From Sediminivirga luteola (GTDB lineage Bacteria; Actinomycetota; Actinomycetes; Actinomycetales; Brevibacteriaceae), in the NCBI RefSeq assembly GCF_014639315.1, contig NZ_BMFY01000013.1, positions 1 to 64,000 on the forward strand: a DNA stretch of 64,000 nt, read 5' to 3'. Position numbers and translations under genes: made by a program. The notes below the pieces were generated by a model, which ran no database searches, was not told the origin of the DNA, and saw only the letters and a program-made list of their open reading frames with translations. Positions 44,497 through 54,010 of the stretch are shown in pieces; within the stretch, counting starts at the first letter, position 1, and every line of letters begins with the position of its first letter.

Positions 44497-45954
44497 ATGA
44501 CCACGACCGACGCACGCAACGATCCCGCCGGCGGCCCCGGCGATCTCGCCGCCGCCCTCGCCCAGCAGGTGGACACCGACCTCGATCGGCTCCTGGAGGA
44601 ACTGTCCGCGCTCGTCGCGATTCCCTCCATTGCCTGGCCCGCATTCGACCAGTCCCACGTCCGGCGCTCCGCCGAGGCGGTGGCGGACCTCGCCCGCATG
44701 GCCGGTTTCGCCGAGGTCGACATCCTTGATGCGCCCCTCGGCGACGGGACCGGGCAGCGCGGAGCGCCGGCCGTGGTCGCGCGGATCCCGGCGCCGCCGG
44801 GACGCCCGACCGTGCTGCTCTACGCCCACCACGACGTCCAGCCGCCGGGCCGGGATGAGGACTGGCACACCCCGCCGTTCACCGCCACCCGCATCGGCGA
44901 CCGGCTGTACGGGCGCGGCGCCGCCGACGACAAGGCCGGCGTCATCGCCCACCTCGGCGCGGTGCGCGCCCTGCAGTCCGTGAACGGCGGGCCCGGTGTC
45001 GGCGTGACGCTGTTCATCGAGGGCGAGGAGGAGGCCGGCAGCCCCAGCTTCCGCTCCTTCCTCCAGACGCACCGGGAACGGCTCGCCGCGGACGCCATCA
45101 TCGTCGCCGACTCCTCCAACTGGGCGGTGGACGTGCCCGCGCTCACCACGAGCCTGCGCGGCATGGCCAGCCTCGAGTTCTCGGTGTCGACCCTGGACCA
45201 CGCGCTGCATTCGGGGATGTACGGCGGCGCCGCGCCCGATGCCGCCCTGGCGATGACCCGCCTGCTGGCGTCCCTGCACCACGCCGATGGCAGCGTCGCG
45301 GTGCCGGGACTGGCCTCGCCTGCACCGGAACCGGAAGTCGACTTCGATCCGGCAGGCTTCCGCGCCGATGCCGGCCTCCTGGAGGGTGTGGAGCCGATCG
45401 GCTCGGGCAGCATCGCCTCGCGGCTGTGGCAGCAGCCGGCGCTGACCGTCACCGGACTGGACCTGCCGGCGGTCGAGCGCGCCTCCAATACCCTGCAGGC
45501 GAGCGTACGCGCAAAGATCTCGATGCGCATCGGGCCGGGGGTGGACCCGGCGGAGGCGCTGGCAGCCCTCAAAGCGCATCTGCGTGAGCATGCGCCCTTC
45601 GGCGCTCACCTGGAGTTCGGCGAGGAGGAAGCGGGACGGCCCTGGCAGGCGGATGTGGCGGCGCCGTCGGTGGTACTCATGCGCGAGTGCCTCGCCGATG
45701 CCTGGGGGCACGACCTCGGCGTGCCCACGACGCCGGTGGACACCGGGATCGGCGGTTCGATCCCGTTCATCGCGGACCTCCTGGACGTCTTCCCGCAGGC
45801 CGCCATCCTGGTCACGGGCGTGGAGGACCCCGATACCCGGGCGCACAGCCCGAACGAGTCCCTGTACCTGCCGGACTTCCGCAGGGCCGTCGTCGCCGAA
45901 GCGCTGTTCCTGGCCCGCAGCGGCCAGGGTGGCGCCGGCAGCGGCACGGCCTGA
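44497..45954 (+). CDS. M20-family dipeptidase/metallopeptidase
   Basis: 485 aa. The zinc-binding order is YAHHDVQPPG (H, D), RGAADDKAGV (D), FIEGEEEAGSPS (E, E) and a final histidine in TRAHSPNESLY. A dimerisation domain lies at about residues 215-340. It belongs to the dipeptidase group annotated across actinobacteria (Rv2141c-like). The substrate is probably a dipeptide or N-acyl amino acid. Confidence 0.9.
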   Translation: MTTTDARNDPAGGPGDLAAALAQQVDTDLDRLLEELSALVAIPSIAWPAFDQSHVRRSAEAVADLARMAGFAEVDILDAPLGDGTGQRGAPAVVARIPAPPGRPTVLLYAHHDVQPPGRDEDWHTPPFTATRIGDRLYGRGAADDKAGVIAHLGAVRALQSVNGGPGVGVTLFIEGEEEAGSPSFRSFLQTHRERLAADAIIVADSSNWAVDVPALTTSLRGMASLEFSVSTLDHALHSGMYGGAAPDAALAMTRLLASLHHADGSVAVPGLASPAPEPEVDFDPAGFRADAGLLEGVEPIGSGSIASRLWQQPALTVTGLDLPAVERASNTLQASVRAKISMRIGPGVDPAEALAALKAHLREHAPFGAHLEFGEEEAGRPWQADVAAPSVVLMRECLADAWGHDLGVPTTPVDTGIGGSIPFIADLLDVFPQAAILVTGVEDPDTRAHSPNESLYLPDFRRAVVAEALFLARSGQGGAGSGTA

Positions 45955-46046
45955 ACACGGGAACCAGCCCGCAGAAGGGAATGAAAGAGCGCCCCGGCGG
46001 ACTTACACTGGGAAGCAAGCAATCCGCCACCAGGTGAGGAACCATC

Positions 46047-46403
46047 ATGACCGTTGCCGAGACCGAGAACATCGCCACCCACGGCGTGACGCTGACGGAC
46101 ACCGCCGCCGACAAGGTCCGGGCGCTTCTGCACCAGGAGGGCCGGGAGGACCTGCGCCTGCGGGTCGCCGTGCAGCCCGGCGGCTGCTCCGGGCTGATCT
46201 ACCAGCTCTACTTCGATGAGCGCGTCCTGGACGGCGACGCCGTGCGGGACTTCGACGGCGTCGAGGTGATCGTCGACAAGATGAGCGTGCCCTACCTGGA
46301 CGGCTCCACTATCGACTTCGCCGACACCATCGAGAAGCAGGGGTTCACCATCGACAACCCGAACGCCGCCGGCTCCTGTGCCTGCGGCGACTCGTTCCAC
46401 TGA
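46047..46403 (+). CDS. erpA: A-type Fe-S carrier protein ErpA
   Basis: 118 aa. The three cysteines of the A-type family are in QPGGCSGLIYQLYF and NAAGSCACGDSFH. It delivers Fe-S clusters made by the Suf system to target proteins; the respiratory Rieske protein is a likely beneficiary. A promoter with TACACT (46004-46009) and an upstream ATGAAA 17 bp away precedes it; AGGTGAGGA is the ribosome-binding site. It lies close to the oxidase genes, as in other actinobacteria. Confidence 0.93.
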   Translation: MTVAETENIATHGVTLTDTAADKVRALLHQEGREDLRLRVAVQPGGCSGLIYQLYFDERVLDGDAVRDFDGVEVIVDKMSVPYLDGSTIDFADTIEKQGFTIDNPNAAGSCACGDSFH

Positions 46404-46428
46404 ACGACTCCGCGCAAGCGGGAGGGCC

Positions 46429-47094
46429 ATGGCTGAGGACCTGAGCGAGATCCGCGCGCTGACGGCGCGCCTGGATCCCGCTCAGGTCCTCAGTGCGTAC
46501 CGGGCCGGGCTGTTCCCGATGGGCCTCGGCGAGCAGGGGGCACCGCCTTACGCCTGGTGGGCGCCTGAGTATCGGGGCGTGCTGCTGCCGGGGCGGCTGA
46601 AAGTGTCCGCCTCGCTGGCGCGTAGCGTGCGGAGGTTCGACTACACCGTGGACCGGGCCTTCGGGGAAGTCATCCGCGCCTGCGCCGATCCGTCCCGGGA
46701 GGGCGGCTGGATCGACGCGGGCATCATCGACGTCTACACCCGCCTGCACGAACAGGGCTGGGCGCACTCGGTGGAGGTCTGGCACGAGGGCCGCTTGGTC
46801 GGCGGCCTCTACGGGATCGGGATGGGCAGCTTCTTCGCGGGGGAGTCCATGTTCCACCGGGCGCGCGACGCCTCCAAGGCCGCACTCGTGGAACTGGTGC
46901 GCATCCTGGAAGCGCAATTTGGAAACATTTGGCTGATCGATACCCAGTGGAGCACCCCGCACCTGGCCTCCCTGGGCGTGTCGGAGCTGCACCGGTGGGA
47001 CTATCTGCCCCGGATGCACGCGGCGATCGCGGGCGGCGACTCTAGGAATTCTCACAACTGGCACACACCGCAGATGAATTTCTACGCCCCGTAG
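46429..47094 (+). CDS. aat: Leucyl/phenylalanyl-tRNA-protein transferase
   Basis: Adds leucine or phenylalanine to N-terminal Arg/Lys residues, tagging proteins for the ClpS/ClpAP N-degron pathway. 221 aa. Family motifs are YRAGLFPMGL, WWAPEYRGVLLPGRLKVS, HEQGWAHSVEVW, GGLYGIGMGSFFAGESMF and the IDTQWSTPHLASLGV end. GGAGGG precedes the ATG by 2-3 nt. It is between erpA and ctaC. Confidence 0.95.
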   Translation: MAEDLSEIRALTARLDPAQVLSAYRAGLFPMGLGEQGAPPYAWWAPEYRGVLLPGRLKVSASLARSVRRFDYTVDRAFGEVIRACADPSREGGWIDAGIIDVYTRLHEQGWAHSVEVWHEGRLVGGLYGIGMGSFFAGESMFHRARDASKAALVELVRILEAQFGNIWLIDTQWSTPHLASLGVSELHRWDYLPRMHAAIAGGDSRNSHNWHTPQMNFYAP

Positions 47095-47189
47095 CGGTAG
47101 GCTGTTCTACGAGACATTTCATCGCAGGCACGCGCGCGTTTTCTCCTCGCGGGACCTGCGGTACGGGATCGAGCTGAGAAAGGCTGCAC

Positions 47190-48065
47190 GTGCGCTCTCA
47201 GAATGAACCAGCGAGCCGGGTTCGCCGGCGCTGGACGCGGGGGGCAGGCCTGGCGGGCCTGACCGCCTCCGCCCTGTTGTTGGCGGGCTGTACACGCGAG
47301 CAGATCGAGGTCGGGTTCCTCCCGCCCCAGTCCAAGGGCGTCACCGACAACGCGGATGTCATCATCGGGCTGTGGAACGGCAGCTGGATCGCCGCGCTGA
47401 TCGTGGGTTTCATCACGTGGTCGCTGATCCTCTGGTGCCTCGTCGCTTACCGGCGCCGCAAGGGTGAGACCAGCCTGCCCGTGCAGCTGCGGTACAACCT
47501 GCCGGTGGAGATCTTCTACACCGCAGTGCCGCTGCTGCTGGTGGTGGCCTTCTTCTTCCACACCGTGCAGGCCCAGGCCGAGGTCGACGAGCCGAACAGC
47601 TCCGAGAAGGTCATTGAGGTCGTCGGTAAGCAGTGGTCCTGGGACTTCAACTACCTCAGCGACGACGTCTACTACGCAGGCGTGCAGGCCAACCTGGACG
47701 GCACCGAGCAGCCGGGCGTCGACGCTCCCACGCTGTACCTGCCGGTCGACACGGAGATCGAGATCGTCCTGCGCTCCCGCGACGTGGTCCACTCCTTCTG
47801 GGTGCCCGCGTTCCTGCAGAAGCGCGACACGATCCCCGGCGTGGAGAACCGCATCTTCCTGACCACCCAGCAGGAGGGCGAGTACCTCGGCAAGTGCGCC
47901 GAGCTGTGCGGTGAGTTCCACTCCGAGATGCTCTTCAACGTCCGTGTCGTCTCCATGGCCGAGTACGACGAGTACATCGAATCGCTCCGCGAGCAGGGCA
48001 ACACCGGGCGCCTCGGGCCGGAGTACGATCGCGATCCTTACGCAGAGATTGGTGGGAACGAATGA
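47190..48065 (+). CDS. ctaC: Cytochrome c oxidase subunit II
   Basis: Membrane-anchored CuA subunit that takes electrons from cytochrome cc. 291 aa. A lipoprotein signal peptide with lipobox LAGC (residues about 30-34) is followed by two membrane helices and the extracellular cupredoxin domain; CuA ligands are in [12 protein letters not shown]. The GTG at 47190 has GAAAGG upstream. A 95-bp leader with a CGCAGG/CCTGCG hairpin separates it from aat. Its stop overlaps ctaD (ATGA). Confidence 0.96.
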   Translation: MRSQNEPASRVRRRWTRGAGLAGLTASALLLAGCTREQIEVGFLPPQSKGVTDNADVIIGLWNGSWIAALIVGFITWSLILWCLVAYRRRKGETSLPVQLRYNLPVEIFYTAVPLLLVVAFFFHTVQAQAEVDEPNSSEKVIEVVGKQWSWDFNYLSDDVYYAGVQANLDGTEQPGVDAPTLYLPVDTEIEIVLRSRDVVHSFWVPAFLQKRDTIPGVENRIFLTTQQEGEYLGKCAELCGEFHSEMLFNVRVVSMAEYDEYIESLREQGNTGRLGPEYDRDPYAEIGGNE

Positions 48066-49753
48066 GCGCGACAGCTGAGCATGCGCCGCAGCCGCTGGCT
48101 GCGCCGCCCGTGCCCAGGTCGAAGGGCAAGGCGATCGTCGACTGGCTGACGACGACCGATCACAAGAAGATCGGCTACATGTACCTGGCCACGTCGTTCC
48201 TGTTCTTCCTGCTCGGCGGCCTGATGGCGCTGCTGATCCGGATCGAGCTGTTCGAGCCGGGCATGCAGCTGATCGAGACCAAGGAGCAGTACAACCAGCT
48301 GTTCACGATGCACGGCACCGTGATGCTGCTGATGTTCGCCACCCCGCTGTTCGCGGGCTTCGCGAACGTGCTCATGCCGTTGCAGATCGGCTCGCCCGAT
48401 GTGGCCTTCCCGCGGCTGAATGCCCTCGCGTTCTGGCTGTTCCTCTTCGGTAGCCTGATCGCCCTGAGCGGCTTCCTCACCCCGCAGGGCGCGGCCTCCT
48501 TCGGCTGGACCGCCTACGCGCCGCTGTCGAACACGACCTACACGCCGGGCGCTGGCGGGCACCTGTGGGTGATGGGACTGGCCCTGCAGGGCTTCGGCAC
48601 CATCCTCGGTGGCGTCAACTTCATCACCACCATCATCTGCATGCGCGCTCCGGGCATGACGATGTTCCGGATGCCGATCTTCACCTGGAACACCCTGATC
48701 ACCGCGGTGCTCATCATCATGGCGTTCCCGCCCCTGGCCGCCGCCCTGTTCGGCCTGGCCATGGACCGTGTCGCCGGCGGCCACATCTTCAGCCCCGAGA
48801 ACGGCGGCGCGCTGCTGTGGCAGCACCTGTTCTGGTTCTTCGGCCACCCTGAGGTGTACGTGATCGCGCTGCCGTTCTTCGGCATCGTCTCCGAGGTCTT
48901 CCCGGTCTTCAGCCGGAAGCCGATCTTCGGGTACACCGGCCTGGTCTACGCCACCATCGCGATCGCCGCGCTGTCGGTGACGGTGTGGGCGCACCACATG
49001 TACGTCACCGGTCAGGTGCTGCTGCCGTTCTTCGCCTTCATGACCATGCTGATCGCCGTGCCCACGGGCGTGAAGATCTACAACTGGATAGGCACGATGT
49101 GGCGAGGATCGCTGACATTCGAGACACCGATGCTGTGGTCTCTCGGGTTCCTGGTGACCTTCGTCTTCGGCGGCATCACCGGCGTGATCCTGGCCAGCCC
49201 GGTGCTGGACCTGCCGCTGTCCGACTCCTACTTCGTGGTGGCGCACTTCCACTATGTGGTGTTCGGCACCGTGGTGTTCGCGATGTTCGCCGGCTTCTAC
49301 TTCTGGTGGCCCAAGTTCACCGGGCGCATGCTGGACGAGCGGATCGGCAAGGTCCACTTCTGGACGCTGTTCGTCGGCTTCCACATGACCTTCCTGATCC
49401 AGCACTGGCTGGGCGCTAACGGCATGCCCCGTCGCTATGCGGACTACCTGCCGCAGGACGGCTGGACCTGGATGAACCAGCTCTCGACCGTGGGCTCGCT
49501 GATCCTGGGACTTTCGGTCATCCCGTTCCTGTGGAACGTGTGGGTCACCGCCCGCAAGGCGCCGAAGGTCACGGTGAACGACCCGTGGGGTTACGGCAAC
49601 TCGCTCGAATGGGCCACCTCCTGCCCGCCCCCGCGGCACAACTTCACCTCGCTGCCGCGGATCCGCTCCGAGCGTCCGGCGTTCGACGCCAACCACCCGG
49701 AGCTGCTGGAGGCATCCGCCCACCACCTTGAGAAGCAGGGGGTTACCAAGTGA
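48062..49753 (+). CDS. ctaD: Cytochrome c oxidase subunit I
   Basis: Catalytic subunit with heme a and the heme a3-CuB centre, 563 aa and 12 membrane helices. Ligand regions are [10 protein letters not shown] (heme a), [13 protein letters not shown] (CuB His-Tyr), [10 protein letters not shown] (CuB) and [10 protein letters not shown] (hemes). It pumps protons while reducing oxygen. Heme A comes from CtaB and CtaA, and insertion is assisted by SURF1, all encoded elsewhere in this window. Confidence 0.97.
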   Translation: MSATAEHAPQPLAAPPVPRSKGKAIVDWLTTTDHKKIGYMYLATSFLFFLLGGLMALLIRIELFEPGMQLIETKEQYNQLFTMHGTVMLLMFATPLFAGFANVLMPLQIGSPDVAFPRLNALAFWLFLFGSLIALSGFLTPQGAASFGWTAYAPLSNTTYTPGAGGHLWVMGLALQGFGTILGGVNFITTIICMRAPGMTMFRMPIFTWNTLITAVLIIMAFPPLAAALFGLAMDRVAGGHIFSPENGGALLWQHLFWFFGHPEVYVIALPFFGIVSEVFPVFSRKPIFGYTGLVYATIAIAALSVTVWAHHMYVTGQVLLPFFAFMTMLIAVPTGVKIYNWIGTMWRGSLTFETPMLWSLGFLVTFVFGGITGVILASPVLDLPLSDSYFVVAHFHYVVFGTVVFAMFAGFYFWWPKFTGRMLDERIGKVHFWTLFVGFHMTFLIQHWLGANGMPRRYADYLPQDGWTWMNQLSTVGSLILGLSVIPFLWNVWVTARKAPKVTVNDPWGYGNSLEWATSCPPPRHNFTSLPRIRSERPAFDANHPELLEASAHHLEKQGVTK

Positions 49754-50151
49754 AGACCGCTGGCTGGCTCTTCTTCGCCGGAACGTTCTTCTTCATTCCG
49801 GCCGGACTCGTGTACGGCATCCTGACCGACTGGAACGAGCTGGTGGGTGCGCCCGCGGTGCTGCTGACCGGCGGCATGTCGCTCATGATCGGCGTGTACC
49901 TGCTCCTGGTGCACAAGAACTTCGGCGTCCAGTCGCAGGACCTCGAAACCGCTAACATCGAGGATGCCGATGCCGAGTACGGCTTCTACAGCCCCTGGAG
50001 CTGGTGGCCGCTGGTGCTCGGCGCCGGCGCGGCGCTGGCATTCGCCGGCGTGGCCATCGGCTGGTGGTCCGTCCCGTTCGGCGCGGTGATCGCCTTCATC
50101 GGCGTCTTCGGCTGGGTGTACGAGTACTCCTCGGGACAGCACGCCCACTAA
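49750..50151 (+). CDS. ctaF: Cytochrome c oxidase subunit 4 (actinobacterial)
   Basis: 133 aa with four membrane helices, the small actinobacterial oxidase subunit. Starts at a GTG overlapping the ctaD stop (GTGA). The segment [23 protein letters not shown] is typical. It is followed by a strong terminator, so the unit is ctaCDF. Confidence 0.93.
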   Translation: MKTAGWLFFAGTFFFIPAGLVYGILTDWNELVGAPAVLLTGGMSLMIGVYLLLVHKNFGVQSQDLETANIEDADAEYGFYSPWSWWPLVLGAGAALAFAGVAIGWWSVPFGAVIAFIGVFGWVYEYSSGQHAH

Positions 50152-50181
50152 GGGCACTCGCTCCTTCGGCGCCTGAGCGCC

Positions 50182-50225
50182 ACGACGGCCGGCAGATCCT
50201 CCCTGTAGGGTCTGTCGGCCGTCGT
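50182..50225 (+). terminator. Intrinsic terminator of ctaCDF
   Basis: ACGACGGCCGGCAGA (50182-50196) pairs with TCTGTCGGCCGTCGT (50211-50225) over 15 bp with one G-T, 30 nt after the ctaF stop. The following sequence is only weakly T-rich. Confidence 0.7.
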
Positions 50226-50552
50226 CGTATTGTCACGCGCCCTGTGCCTGCTTGCGCCTGCCGTGCCTGCTGTGCCTGCCGGGGTTCAGGTGATGGCGGC
50301 GCCTAGAAAAGTGACCGATGCTGAGGCTGCCGGCCGGTCACGGGTTACGGCGCAGCGCCGTTCGCGGCTCCCGGACCCTCACGACGGTCCTCCCGGAGCT
50401 CTGTGCTGTGCTCCGGCCGCGGCCTTCATGAATGGCGTCGCTAACGTGCGTGACCGACAGCACGAGGACACTGTCAGTGAGGAGGCGCTCACGTTCGTCC
50501 GCGAGCACCGCCCCGAGCTGATGAAAGCGCGACGGGCTGCTGCTGGGCATCT

Positions 50553-50639
50553 TCTTCACGACGAAACGACCGGCTAGTGACGAAACACCACCGTAGACGG
50601 TGTGGTTCTGTCAACAGACGGTCGTTCTACGCCGCCCCA
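50553..50639. repeat. 87-bp palindromic direct repeat, copy 1
   Basis: 80 of 87 bases match copy 2 at 51026-51112, same orientation, 473 bp apart. The core 50565-50593 / 50598-50626 forms 29-nt arms around a TAGA loop; pairing is weaker here than in copy 2 because the right arm carries three extra changes. Confidence 0.8.
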
Positions 50640-51025
50640 CGCGACCCGCGCCCCGGCTCGGGGCGCAGCCTCACAGAGCGTCTGACGGCTGGGGTGAGCT
50701 TGGGGCGCCGGATTTTCCGCTTCAGGCGGCTGCCTCGGTCCGGGGAGACCGTCGGCGTATGTCTCCGAGCGGGGCATGCTCGTGCGCCTGTACGGTTCGT
50801 CGCTCCGGCTGGAAGCCGGTGTTCCGCGGTGCAGACGGTGTACAGGAGAGGCCGTAGCTGCGAATGTATACGAGGCCTCTACGCCGTGAACGCAGCGCGT
50901 GCCGTGACCACCGGTCTACTCGCGCGCCCTGTACGAGGGGATGCCCCGTGAGCAGTGCGCCCGCGCTCACCGGCCGGACCCACAACCCTAGCCACCCCGC
51001 CTCGCGCAGCCGCTGTGAGGCACCC

Positions 51026-51112
51026 TCTTCACGATGAAACGACCGGCTAGTGACGAAACACCACCGTAGACGGTGTGGTTCTGTCACTAACCGGTCGTTC
51101 TGCGGCGCCCCA
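51026..51112. repeat. 87-bp palindromic direct repeat, copy 2
   Basis: Arms 51038-51066 and 51071-51099 pair at 25 of 29 positions (24 Watson-Crick and one G-T) around loop TAGA. The outer AACGACCGG/CCGGTCGTT blocks are perfect. Both copies continue the same frame ending LHDETTG-stop on the plus strand, with the single base change in it synonymous. Confidence 0.8.
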
Positions 51113-51184
51113 TGCCGAGCGCGTATGAAGCGGACCGCGGAGGACTTGTCCGGGCTGCGCACGCAATATCGCCGGCATGCACGA

Positions 51185-51223
51185 CGAAGGCCGGCCCCCC
51201 GCGAACGGGGAGACCGGCCTTCG
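51185..51223 (-). terminator. Intrinsic terminator of ctaE-qcrCAB
   Basis: CGAAGGCCGG (51185-51194) pairs with CCGGCCTTCG (51214-51223), with an additional inner CCCC/GGGG. It lies 32 nt beyond the qcrB stop. It may serve as a terminator on both strands. Confidence 0.7.
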
Positions 51224-51254
51224 GTGCAGCGCGGATCGGGTCCGATGCAGGACG

Positions 51255-52916
51255 TCAGTGGGGGAGAGGCCGTCCCTGCCCGTCCTGATCGTTGCCCTCG
51301 GAGTCGAGGTGGTGGCCGTGACCCTCATTGTGGGCGTGAGCGGCCTCCAGCTCGGCCTTCGACAGCGGAGCGACGCGATCTTCGAAGAAGAACTTGGAGA
51401 ACCGTCCGCGCCACTTCTCAGCCGTGGAGATCTTGCCGTTCTCATCGGCCTGCGCCGGCACGTACTCCGGGGAGTCGAAGGCCACGAGCCTCCACGCGGA
51501 GTGCGGGTCGAGCGGTTCGTGCACCTCGATGAACTCACCGTGCGGCAGGCGCAGGATCCGGCCGGTCTCCCGGCCGTGCAGGGCGACCTCGCGGTCCTTG
51601 CGCTGCAGGCCCAGGCAGATCCGCTTCGTCACGATGTACGCGATGATCGGGCCGAAGAAGAACAGGAACCGGAAGATGTAGATCATGTCGTTCAGCGACA
51701 TGTGGAAGAACACCGCGATGAGGTCACCGGAGGCGCCGGCCCACATCACCAGGTACCAGACCACGAAGGCCACGCCGACGGCGGTCCTGGTGGGGGCGTT
51801 GCGCGGACGGTCGAGCACGTGGTGCTCACGGTTGTCCTTGGCCACCCAGGCCTCGAAGAACGGCCACACCGCCATGCCGACCAGGACGCCGACCATGATG
51901 ATCACGGCGACCAGGATGTTCATGCTGATCGGCCAGCCGAAGATGTAGAACTCCATCCAGCCCGGCGCGATACGCAGGATGCCGTCCGCCCAGCCGATGT
52001 ACCAGTCCGGCTGAGTACCGGCGGACACCGGTGAGGGGTCGTACGGGCCGTAGTTCCAGACCGGGTTGATCTGGAAGAACGCTGACAGGCCGGCGATCAG
52101 GGCGAAGACCAGGAAGAAGAACCCGCCTCCCTTGGCCGCGAACGTCGGCAGCACGGGCTCGCCCACCACATTGCGCTCGGTGTTGCCCGCCTGAGGCCAC
52201 TGGGTGTGCTTGTGCACCACGACGAAGATCAGGTGGATGGCGATCAGCGCGATGATGGCCGCCGGGATGATCATGATGTGCAGCGTGTAAAGCCGCGAGA
52301 TGATGTCGATGCCCGGGAACTCGCCGCCGAAGAGGAAGAACGAGATGTATGTGCCCACCAGCGGGATCGCCTTGATGATGCCGTCGATGATCCGCAGGCC
52401 GTTGCCGGAGAGCAGGTCGTCCGGCAGCGAGTAGCCGGTGAAACCGGCGGCCCAGGACAGCGCCAGCAGACCGACGCCGACGAGCCAGTTGAGCTCGCGC
52501 GGCCGGCGGAACGCGCCGGTGAAGAACACCCGGAGCATGTGGATCGAGACCGCCGCCACGAACAGCAGGGCGCCCCAGTGGTGCATCTGCCGGATCAGCA
52601 AGCCGCCGCGCAGCTCGAAGGAGATGTAGAGCGTCGACTGGTACGCCTGAGACATCTCCACGCCCTGCAGCGGGACGTACGGCCCGTCGTAGTGCAGCTC
52701 GCCCATCGCCGGGTAGAAGAAGAACGTGAGGTAGGTGCCGGTCAGCACCACGATGATGAAGCTGTACAGCGACACCTCGCCGAGCATGAACGACCAGTGC
52801 GAGGGGAAGATCTTACGACCGAACTCGCGCACCAGCTTGGAGGCGCCCATCCGGGTGTCTGCCCAGTCCGCGGCCTTGCCGACGGCGGTCGTCGGTTCAG
52901 GAGTGGTAGTGCTCAT
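51255..52916 (-). CDS. qcrB: Cytochrome bc1 complex cytochrome b subunit
   Basis: Quinol-oxidising membrane subunit, 553 aa, with the extended actinobacterial C-terminal cytoplasmic region after TM8 (about 390-553, His-rich end). Heme ligands lie in HHWGALLFVAAVSIHMLRVF and LHIMIIPAAIIALIAIHLI; the quinol-site PEWY equivalent reads TQPDWYIGWADG. It forms a supercomplex with CtaCDEF. Its ATG overlaps the qcrA stop. Confidence 0.95.
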   Translation of the reverse strand: MSTTTPEPTTAVGKAADWADTRMGASKLVREFGRKIFPSHWSFMLGEVSLYSFIIVVLTGTYLTFFFYPAMGELHYDGPYVPLQGVEMSQAYQSTLYISFELRGGLLIRQMHHWGALLFVAAVSIHMLRVFFTGAFRRPRELNWLVGVGLLALSWAAGFTGYSLPDDLLSGNGLRIIDGIIKAIPLVGTYISFFLFGGEFPGIDIISRLYTLHIMIIPAAIIALIAIHLIFVVVHKHTQWPQAGNTERNVVGEPVLPTFAAKGGGFFFLVFALIAGLSAFFQINPVWNYGPYDPSPVSAGTQPDWYIGWADGILRIAPGWMEFYIFGWPISMNILVAVIIMVGVLVGMAVWPFFEAWVAKDNREHHVLDRPRNAPTRTAVGVAFVVWYLVMWAGASGDLIAVFFHMSLNDMIYIFRFLFFFGPIIAYIVTKRICLGLQRKDREVALHGRETGRILRLPHGEFIEVHEPLDPHSAWRLVAFDSPEYVPAQADENGKISTAEKWRGRFSKFFFEDRVAPLSKAELEAAHAHNEGHGHHLDSEGNDQDGQGRPLPH

Positions 52917-53938
52917 CGTGTATTAATCTCCCAGAAGGTCGGGCCGACGGGGTCGGGGAAGTCCGACTGCGCGACGAGGTAGCCCTCGCTGTCGACGGTG
53001 ATCGGCAGCTGGGGCAGCGGGCGCTTGGCCGGTCCGAAGATCACCTTGCAGTGGTCCGTCACATCGAAGGTCGACTGGTGGCACGGGCACAGCAGGTGGT
53101 GGGTCTGGTGCTCGTACAGCGCCACCGGGCAGCCGACGTGGGTGCAGATCTTGGAGTAGGCGACGATGCCGTCGTACGACCAGTCCGCGCGCTCGGGGTC
53201 CTCGTTGAGCTCGTCGGGATCGATCTTCATCAGCAGGACGGCAGCCTTGGCCTTCTCGTCCAGCGCGTGATCGCCGTCGTGGATGTTCTCCGGGATGACG
53301 TGCACGACGGAGCCGATGGTGACGTCCTCGGCGCGCAGCAGGCGGGGGTTCTCCGGGATGCCGCCGGTGTCGATCGCCAGCCGGACGCCCTGGTCCCACA
53401 GCGTGTTGAACAGCTTGTCACCGGGAAGCGGACCCAGTTCGCGGAACACGATCACGGCCGGCAGGGGCGCGAGCGCCAGGGCGGCGATGAGCGTGTTGCG
53501 GATCAGGGGACGGCGGGCGATGCCCGACTCCTCCTTGGCCTGCTTGATGATCTCGACCGCGATGGCGCGGTCTTCCTCACTGCCGTGGATGTCGTGGCGG
53601 GACTCCGTGACCTCGTGGTCGTTCATGAGGTTCTTGGCCCACACGATGGCGCCGACGCCGATGCCCAGCAGGGCCAGCGTCGCGCCCAGGCCCAGCAGGG
53701 TGTTGGACAGCCGCATCAGGTCGTACGACTCGCCCGGCTCAATGGCGATGAACGAGACGATGAACAGGACCGTGCCGAGCATCGACAGCACGAACCAGCC
53801 GGCCACCTGGCGCTCGAAGCGGCGCTCGATCTCCGGGTAGGTATCGGTCAGGCGGGGCTTGTGCTCAGGCAGCCCCGGGTTCGTGTGGCCGTTGACATCG
53901 AGTTCGTCCGATGTGACCGTGTGCTCCTTCGAGCTCAT
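52913..53938 (-). CDS. qcrA: Rieske iron-sulfur subunit of the bc1 complex
   Basis: 341 aa. Three N-terminal membrane helices (about 50-70, 80-100, 150-170), the actinobacterial arrangement, and a C-terminal Rieske domain with ligands CTHVGCPVALYEH and CPCHQSTFD. The third helix is preceded by GIARRPLIRN, a likely twin-arginine-type signal; Tat genes are in this window. It transfers electrons from quinol to cytochrome cc (QcrC). Confidence 0.95.
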   Translation of the reverse strand: MSSKEHTVTSDELDVNGHTNPGLPEHKPRLTDTYPEIERRFERQVAGWFVLSMLGTVLFIVSFIAIEPGESYDLMRLSNTLLGLGATLALLGIGVGAIVWAKNLMNDHEVTESRHDIHGSEEDRAIAVEIIKQAKEESGIARRPLIRNTLIAALALAPLPAVIVFRELGPLPGDKLFNTLWDQGVRLAIDTGGIPENPRLLRAEDVTIGSVVHVIPENIHDGDHALDEKAKAAVLLMKIDPDELNEDPERADWSYDGIVAYSKICTHVGCPVALYEHQTHHLLCPCHQSTFDVTDHCKVIFGPAKRPLPQLPITVDSEGYLVAQSDFPDPVGPTFWEINTR

Positions 53939-54010
53939 GCGTTCCCTCGATCGTTCTTCGAAACCGTCGCTGAAAACTTCACTGAAAACTGCACCGTCGT
54001 CATGGAGCGC

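Larger units (their letters stand above)
50226..51184. other. Gene-poor stretch between the convergent respiratory operons
   Basis: About 960 bp bounded by the two terminators. The largest open frames (50577-50951 and 50722-51162, opposite strands) have no recognisable domain, no good ribosome-binding site, and run through the palindromic repeats. It contains two copies of an 87-bp repeat, a GCGCCCCG/CGGGGCGC hairpin (50648-50666) and an AGAGGCC/GGCCTCT inverted pair (about 50850-50881). I see no intact gene; it may be a decayed insertion site. Confidence 0.7.

Noticed and set aside
50577-50951. Possible 124-aa plus-strand protein starting in the first palindromic repeat
   Set aside because: No ribosome-binding site, no domain, Arg-rich shadow-like composition; a similar N-terminus occurs at 51050 only because the repeat is duplicated.
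50668-51021. 9-bp inverted repeats GCCTCACAG / CTGTGAGGC that could be transposon ends
   Set aside because: One or two 9-bp inverted matches are expected by chance in about 1 kb, and no target duplication is visible.
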